Assembly: GCA_021847165.1 (NCBI GenBank) | Contig: JAJZUH010000135.1 | Location: forward strand, 1-5,511 | Origin: Pseudomonadota bacterium | GTDB taxonomy: Bacteria > Pseudomonadota > Gammaproteobacteria > Burkholderiales > Gallionellaceae | Length of the DNA stretch: 5,511 nucleotides | Direction of reading: 5' to 3' | Shown: positions 1 through 5,511 of the stretch, piece after piece | How the letters are laid out: every line of letters begins with the position of its first letter | Numbering within the stretch: the stretch's first letter is position 1 | Notes under the pieces: generated by a model | Databases searched by the model: none | Told to the model about the DNA's origin: nothing | What the model saw: the letters and a program-made list of their open reading frames with translations, nothing else | Position numbers and translations under genes: made by a program

Positions 1-544
1 CCTCGAACGCTTCCGCGAGCTTGAGATAGGAACGGCTCGGCGCATCGCCGGCCATGCTGACCCGCTGGATGCCATTCAGGGCAGCCGAGCTGTTGAGCGG
101 ATCGCTGGTGGCGATCAGCGCGCGCTGACTGTCGGGGAAAAAGACATGCAGGCGCGGCAAGGTTGGGTCGTCCGCCAGGCGGGAGCTTTTACGCAATGGG
201 TCTTCCAGTAATGGCTGGAAACGCCGCGTGAAGCCGGAAAGCGTTTTGCCCTCGTTGGTATCCGGCACTTCCAGGTAGAGTGCGCCGAACCTTTCCGGCG
301 TGGCGGGTATCGAAGCAAGCAGCGGACTCAGGCGGTCGCGTTCGGGCAATTCGCGCACTTCCGCATGCAGACTCAGCAGCTGGCGTGCAAAGGCCAGTTG
401 CCGGTAAGCCAGGTTCGGCTTGCCCTGCAGCACGACATAGCCGCTGTTTTCCTCGGTTTCAATGGGTTTGGCCTGGGTTTCTTCCACGCAATCGCGCTCG
501 AAACCGGGGCGGCAGTAGATCAGCCAGCTAGGTAGGGTACTCAT
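1..544 (-). CDS. rlmM: RlmM, 23S rRNA (cytidine-2'-O)-methyltransferase, N-terminal half (partial)
   Basis: This is the first 181 codons of a leftward gene that leaves the window at base 1. In E. coli, RlmM 2'-O-methylates C2498 of 23S rRNA with S-adenosylmethionine, in the cytoplasm. The visible N-terminus carries the family pattern LIYCRPGFERDCVEE (residues 8-22), then a THUMP-like region with NSGYV (33-37), FARQ (52-55) and EVPDTNEGK (92-100). HVFF at 133-136 and GDAPSRSYLKLAEAF at 166-180 match what I remember of the E. coli protein (ADAPSRSTLKLEEAF). K175 corresponds to the first lysine of the K-D-K-E set of this methyltransferase class. The SAM-binding Rossmann fold would lie beyond the window; E. 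coli RlmM is about 366 residues, so roughly half is here. The ATG at 544-542 fits the family N-terminus, although no clear Shine-Dalgarno precedes it. The gene is divergent from the HAD phosphatase gene. Identity is strong from motifs; no frameshift is seen. Confidence 0.93.
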   Translation of the reverse strand, partial: MSTLPSWLIYCRPGFERDCVEETQAKPIETEENSGYVVLQGKPNLAYRQLAFARQLLSLHAEVRELPERDRLSPLLASIPATPERFGALYLEVPDTNEGKTLSGFTRRFQPLLEDPLRKSSRLADDPTLPRLHVFFPDSQRALIATSDPLNSSAALNGIQRVSMAGDAPSRSYLKLAEAFE

Positions 545-587
545 GGCGCGGCATGGTATGGGTTGTCCAAAGCATGGGCAAGCGAAA

Positions 588-596
588 TGGTAGAAT
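588..596 (+). promoter_or_regulatory. Candidate extended -10 promoter for the HAD-sppA pair
   Basis: TGGTAGAAT reads as an extended -10 element (TGn followed by TAGAAT) in the spacer between divergent rlmM and the HAD gene. It would start transcription near 603, about 20 bases before the HAD start codon. The nearest -35-like hexamer, TTGTCC at 563-568, lies 22 bp upstream, which is too far for a standard sigma-70 promoter, so the call rests on the extended -10 alone. Position and direction fit; there is no experimental support. Confidence 0.3.
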
Positions 597-624
597 TCAC
601 GTCCACATTATTCTGGCGGTATGG

Positions 625-1281
625 ATGACAAAACGTTATGACTTGATCGTGTTCGACTGGGACGGCACGGTAATGGACTCCACGGCCATCATCGCCGGTT
701 CCATCCAGGCGGCGTGCCGCGACCTGAAATTGCCGGTGCCGGACGAAGAAACGGCGCGCCACGTGATCGGGCTCGGCCTGATGCAGGCCTTGCGCCATGC
801 GGTCCCCGATGCACCGGAAGAGATGTACGAGCCGCTGACGCAGCGCTACCGGCATCACTTCCTGTCGCAGAACGAAGCGATCCCCTTGTTCGACCAGGCC
901 CGCGAGACCATCGCCGAGTTGCACGATGCCGGGTACCGGCTGGCGGTCGCAACCGGCAAGAATCGCAACGGGCTGGATCACGCGCTGGAATCGACGGGGA
1001 TGGGGGAATATTTCCATGCCACGCGCACGGCGGACCGGACCTTTTCCAAACCGCATCCGGCCATGCTGCTGGAGATCATGGACGAACTGGATGTACCGCC
1101 GGAGCGCACCCTGATGGTCGGCGATACCACGCACGATCTGCAGATGGCGATCAATGCCGGGGTCGATGCCATCGGCGTAACGCATGGCGCCCATCCCGAG
1201 GGCCAGCTGCGCGAATTGAAGCCGATCGCCCTGCTGGACGATTTTGCCGGGTTGCGCGCATGGTTCAGGGCCAACGCCTGA
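625..1281 (+). CDS. HAD-IA family hydrolase, phosphoglycolate phosphatase-like
   Basis: A 218-residue cytoplasmic phosphatase of HAD subfamily IA, related to Gph/PGP. Motif I is DWDGT at 11-15, with D11 the expected nucleophile and D13 the acid/base. Residues 16-85 form an alpha-helical C1-type cap. Motif II is T110 in VATGKNRNG, motif III is K142 in FSKPHP, and motif IV is GDTTHD (166-171), which binds Mg2+. All catalytic residues are present. The ATG at 625 puts motif I ten residues from the N-terminus, as is usual. An in-frame ATG at 553 would add 24 residues unlike the family (MVWVVQSMGKRN...) and would cover the candidate promoter, so I rejected it. The Shine-Dalgarno is weak (GGCGGT at 615-620). 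sppA follows 26 bp downstream on the same strand, suggesting one transcript. In many betaproteobacteria this phosphatase type sits beside rluC and sppA. The substrate cannot be read from sequence: phosphoglycolate, another sugar phosphate or a nucleotide are all possible. The family is certain; the symbol is left blank. Confidence 0.9.
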   Translation: MTKRYDLIVFDWDGTVMDSTAIIAGSIQAACRDLKLPVPDEETARHVIGLGLMQALRHAVPDAPEEMYEPLTQRYRHHFLSQNEAIPLFDQARETIAELHDAGYRLAVATGKNRNGLDHALESTGMGEYFHATRTADRTFSKPHPAMLLEIMDELDVPPERTLMVGDTTHDLQMAINAGVDAIGVTHGAHPEGQLRELKPIALLDDFAGLRAWFRANA

Positions 1282-1292
1282 AGAATTTAGTG

Positions 1293-1298
1293 AAGGAG
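1293..1298 (+). promoter_or_regulatory. Shine-Dalgarno of sppA
   Basis: AAGGAG lies 9 bases before the ATG at 1308, the clearest ribosome binding site for either gene of this rightward pair. It fixes the sppA start and lies in the 26-bp gap after the HAD stop codon, which supports independent translation from a shared mRNA. Confidence 0.8.
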
Positions 1299-1307
1299 TG
1301 AAAAGAT

Positions 1308-2255
1308 ATGTCAGAAGAAAGCAACAACAGCTGGGAGCGCGGCGTGCTGGAGAAGCTGGCGCTGTCCGCCATTCAGGAACAGCGTCGCGCGCGGCACTGG
1401 GGGATATTCTTCAAGGTGCTGACCTTCGGTTACCTGTTTTTCCTGCTGTACCTGGTCATGAACTGGAGCGGGGACAAGGTCGATGGTTCGTTGACCGGCA
1501 AACATACGGCACTGATCGAGCTGACCGGGGTGATCTCGGCCGACAGCAACGCGAATGCCGACAATCTGATCGGCAGCCTGCAGGATGCCTTCAAGGACAA
1601 GAACACGGTGGGCGTGCTGCTGCGCTGCAACAGCCCCGGCGGCAGCCCGGTGCAGGCCGGACTGGTGAACGACGAGATCCGCCGCCAGCGGACCCTGCAT
1701 CCCGATATCCCGCTGTATGTGGTGGTGGAAGACATGTGCGCCTCCGGCGGGTATTACATCGCGGCAGCGGCGGACAAGATCTTCGTCAACAAGGCCAGCA
1801 TCGTGGGCTCCATCGGCGTGCTGATGGATGGCTTCGGTTTTACCGGCACCATGCAGAAGCTCGGCGTGGAGCGTCGTCTGATGACGGCGGGCGAGAACAA
1901 GGGATTCATGGATCCCTTTTCGCCGCGAAACCCAAAGCATGAGGAATTCACCCGGAACATGCTGGAGGACATCCACATGCAATTCATCGATGTGGTCAAG
2001 CAGGGCCGCGGCAAGCGCCTGAAGGAGACGCCGGAGACTTTCAGCGGGCTGTTCTGGACCGGCGACAAGGCCATCCAGATGGGGCTGGCAGATGATATCG
2101 GCAGCGTGGATTCGGTGGCGCGCGATGTGATCAAGGCGGAAAACGTCGTCGACTTCACCACCCACGAAGGGCTTGCAGACCGTCTGGCCAAGAAGTTCGG
2201 TGCGGGCGTGGCGAGCGCCTTTCCCGGTTTCGGTGCCCAGATGGGCGGCGTCACG

Positions 2256-2264
<9 letters not shown>
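1308..2264 (+). CDS. sppA: SppA-type signal peptide peptidase, S49 serine protease (short form)
   Basis: A 318-residue membrane-anchored protease expected to cleave leftover signal peptides or other membrane peptides. A polar, charged cytoplasmic N-terminus (1-32) precedes one hydrophobic segment at about 33-52 ([20 protein letters not shown]). That segment has no obvious cleavage site, so it looks like a signal anchor that places the catalytic domain in the periplasm. The S49 fold begins near 66 ([11 protein letters not shown]). NSPGGS is at 108-113. The nucleophile is S146 in CASGGYY, followed by VGSIGV at 166-171, and the general-base lysine is K198 in AGENKGF. The 52-residue Ser-Lys spacing matches the short Bacillus SppA type (S147/K199), in contrast to the two-domain E. 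coli enzyme of about 618 residues, so the active protein is probably a ring oligomer. The gene is likely co-transcribed with the HAD gene. Its last 9 bases overlap the convergent DUF255 gene. SohB is the main alternative, but the short anchor and motif context favour SppA. Confidence 0.93.
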
Positions 2265-4288
<2,024 letters not shown>

Positions 4289-4289
<1 letters not shown>

Positions 4290-4897
4290 CAGTCGAGTAG
4301 GGGCATCAGTGAGCGCAGGATATGGCGCATGATACCCGGTTGTGCCCCGGCATTCGGATGCAGATTGTCGGCCTGGAACTGTTCCGGCAGAACCCCTTCC
4401 AGCATGAAGGGAACCAGCGCGATGCCGTGTTTTTTCGCCAGTCTCGGATAGAGGATGCGGAACTGCCTGGTGTAGTCGGGGCCATAGTTCGGCGGCAAGC
4501 GGATGCCGAGCAGCAGCACCTTGGCATTGGCCTTTTGCGTCTGCCCGATGATCTCGTCCAGGTTCCTTTCCGTTTCGGCGAGATTGCTGCCGCGCAGTCC
4601 GTCGTTCGCCCCCAGCTCGACGATCACGATCTCAGGATGGTGTTCCTGCAATGCCTTGCCGATGCGGCGCAGCCCGCCTGCCGTCGTTTCTCCGCTGATG
4701 CTCGCATTCACCACCTCGAACTGCGGGTGTGTTTTCTTCAGTTCCTGCTGCAATAAACTTACCCATGAATCATCGCGCGCAATTCCATAGCCGGCTGATA
4801 AACTGTCGCCGAACACCAGGATGTTCTTCGCCGCCGATGCGGTCGCGGACAGCGCCAATGCGGCGATCAGCAAAACGATTTTCAGGAAGGTCTTCAT
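4289..4897 (-). CDS. tesA: TesA, periplasmic GDSL arylesterase / acyl-CoA thioesterase I / lysophospholipase L1
   Basis: A 202-residue SGNH/GDSL hydrolase that cleaves acyl esters and thioesters in the periplasm. A classic signal peptide occupies 1-22: MKTFLK, a hydrophobic core at 7-17, and a TASA-A cleavage site after A22. Block I is GDSLSAGYG (30-38) with nucleophile S32. Block II has G69 in SISGETT. Block III is GANDGLRG (96-103) with oxyanion residue N98. Block V is DNLHPN (177-182) with D177 and H180 completing the triad. The Ser-Asp-His spacing is close to that of E. coli TesA. I chose the ATG at 4897 because it begins a proper signal peptide. The same frame stays open upstream for about 199 more codons antisense to ybbA, so a longest-ORF caller would wrongly extend it to 401 residues. 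An in-frame GTG at 4927 is possible but unconvincing, and I see no Shine-Dalgarno before 4897. The gene is first in a two-gene leftward unit with the DUF255 gene and divergent from ybbA, the same pairing as in E. coli. Confidence 0.95.
4884..4890 (+). promoter_or_regulatory. Shine-Dalgarno of ybbA, inside the tesA signal-peptide codons
   Basis: AGGAAGG ends 5 bases before the ATG at 4896 and supports that start for ybbA. On the opposite strand the same bases encode tesA residues 3-5, so one stretch carries a ribosome binding site on one strand and secretion-signal codons on the other. Confidence 0.65.
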
Positions 4898-5511
4898 GGC
4901 GTCGATTGTGCAAGCAGCTGGGCTCACCAAGCAAGTCTTGAGTGGCGATAGTCCGCTCACCATCCTGCACGATGTCACCTTCGATGTCGCGGCAGGCGAA
5001 AGCCTGGCCATCGTCGGCGCATCGGGTTCCGGCAAATCCACCTTGCTCGGCCTGCTGGCCGGACTGGATGTCCCGACCGGCGGCAAGGTATTGCTGCATG
5101 GCGTTGACCTGTTTGCGCTGGACGAGGACGGCCGCGCCCGCCTGCGCGGCGAACTGGCGGGCTTCGTGTTCCAGTCGTTCCAGCTGTTGCCCGCGCTGAA
5201 TGCGCTGGAGAACGTCATGCTGCCGCTGGAACTGGCCGGCGCAAAGGATGCGCGCCAGCGTGCCGAGGTGTCGTTGCGGCAGGTCGGCCTTGCTGCGCGC
5301 ATGCACCATGTGCCCAAACACCTTTCCGGCGGCGAACAGCAGCGCGTCGCGCTGGCCCGGGCGTTCGTCACCCAGCCCAAGGTTCTCTTTGCCGACGAGC
5401 CTACCGGCAATCTGGATGCCGCCACTGGCGCGCAGGTCATCGAGCTGATGCTGGAACTCAACCGCGCGCAGGGCACGACGCTGATCCTGGTCACGCACGA
5501 CGAAGCGCTGG
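4896..5511 (+). CDS. ybbA: YbbA-type ABC transporter ATP-binding protein (partial, 3' end outside window)
   Basis: 205 codons of a rightward ATPase that runs off the right edge; E. coli YbbA has 228 residues, so only about 20 are missing. It belongs to the LolD/MacB/YbbA group, which pairs with FtsX-like permeases and works by mechanotransmission across the inner membrane. Walker A is GASGSGKST (41-49), the Q-loop glutamine is Q93 in VFQSFQLLP, the signature is LSGGEQQR (143-150), Walker B is VLFADEP (163-169) with E168, the D-loop is NLD (172-174) and the H-loop is H201 in LVTHD. Stretches such as GFVFQSF, LNALENV, LSGGEQQRVALARAF and GTTLILVTHD match my memory of E. coli YbbA, and divergence from tesA supports YbbA over LolD. 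The ATG at 4896 gives an N-terminus aligning with E. coli (SIVQAAGLTKQV against NIVEVHHLKKSV) and has AGGAAGG upstream. A ybbP-type permease gene is expected just beyond the window. The substrate is unknown. Confidence 0.92.
   Translation, partial: MASIVQAAGLTKQVLSGDSPLTILHDVTFDVAAGESLAIVGASGSGKSTLLGLLAGLDVPTGGKVLLHGVDLFALDEDGRARLRGELAGFVFQSFQLLPALNALENVMLPLELAGAKDARQRAEVSLRQVGLAARMHHVPKHLSGGEQQRVALARAFVTQPKVLFADEPTGNLDAATGAQVIELMLELNRAQGTTLILVTHDEAL

Noticed and set aside
553..624. 24-residue N-terminal extension of the HAD protein from the ATG at 553
   Set aside because: The added residues do not resemble the family N-terminus, would displace motif I from its usual place near residue 10, and would put the candidate promoter inside the coding region.
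621..641. Six-codon reading frame (ATG at 621) overlapping the HAD start in another frame
   Set aside because: It could be a start-overlapping leader peptide, but it has no ribosome binding site better than the main start's and such tiny frames arise easily by chance.
541..1194. 217-residue leftward ORF antisense to the HAD gene and reaching the rlmM start
   Set aside because: No family resemblance; opposite a gene with all four HAD motifs intact.
1311..2165. 284-residue leftward ORF antisense to sppA
   Set aside because: Histidine/glutamine-rich translation typical of antisense frames in GC-rich DNA; the sense strand has an intact S49 protease with catalytic residues and a Shine-Dalgarno.
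4898..5494. Leftward extension of the tesA frame, giving a 401-residue ORF antisense to ybbA
   Set aside because: The extra 199 residues are serine/arginine-rich and lie opposite a clear ABC ATPase, and the signal peptide starts at the ATG at 4897. The open frame is a by-product of high-GC codon use.

Overview
The window is a densely packed chromosomal segment with high GC content by eye. Its housekeeping genes point to a betaproteobacterium. A Nitrosomonadales/Gallionellaceae-like organism is my guess from the gene pairs (HAD phosphatase with a short SppA; tesA head-to-head with ybbA) and protein style; this is inference, not a database match. I see no mobile element, CRISPR array, tRNA, rRNA or phage gene. 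Six protein genes cover almost all of the sequence, and the two at the edges are cut off.

Left part: the 5' half of rlmM (23S rRNA ribose methyltransferase) runs leftward out of the window. An 80-bp spacer separates it from a divergent rightward pair: a HAD-IA phosphatase of the phosphoglycolate phosphatase type, then a short single-domain SppA/S49 membrane protease 26 bp downstream with a good Shine-Dalgarno. The spacer is the only non-coding stretch longer than about 30 bases, and no gene-free stretch exceeds 300 bases.

Middle and right part: sppA meets a leftward two-gene operon tail to tail, with the coding ends overlapping by 9 bp. That operon is tesA (periplasmic GDSL esterase/lysophospholipase/thioesterase I) followed by a 677-residue COG1331/DUF255 protein (thioredoxin-like domain plus alpha-barrel), joined by a TGATG stop/start overlap. 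tesA is divergent from ybbA, an ABC ATPase of the LolD/MacB type that runs off the right edge. The tesA and ybbA start codons sit on opposite strands of one CATG palindrome, so neither gene has a separate 5' intergenic region.

I found no convincing new biological system. The points most worth checking are architectural: the shared tesA/ybbA start palindrome, the convergent sppA/DUF255 overlap with no visible terminator, and the tight coupling of tesA to a poorly characterised CxxC protein.
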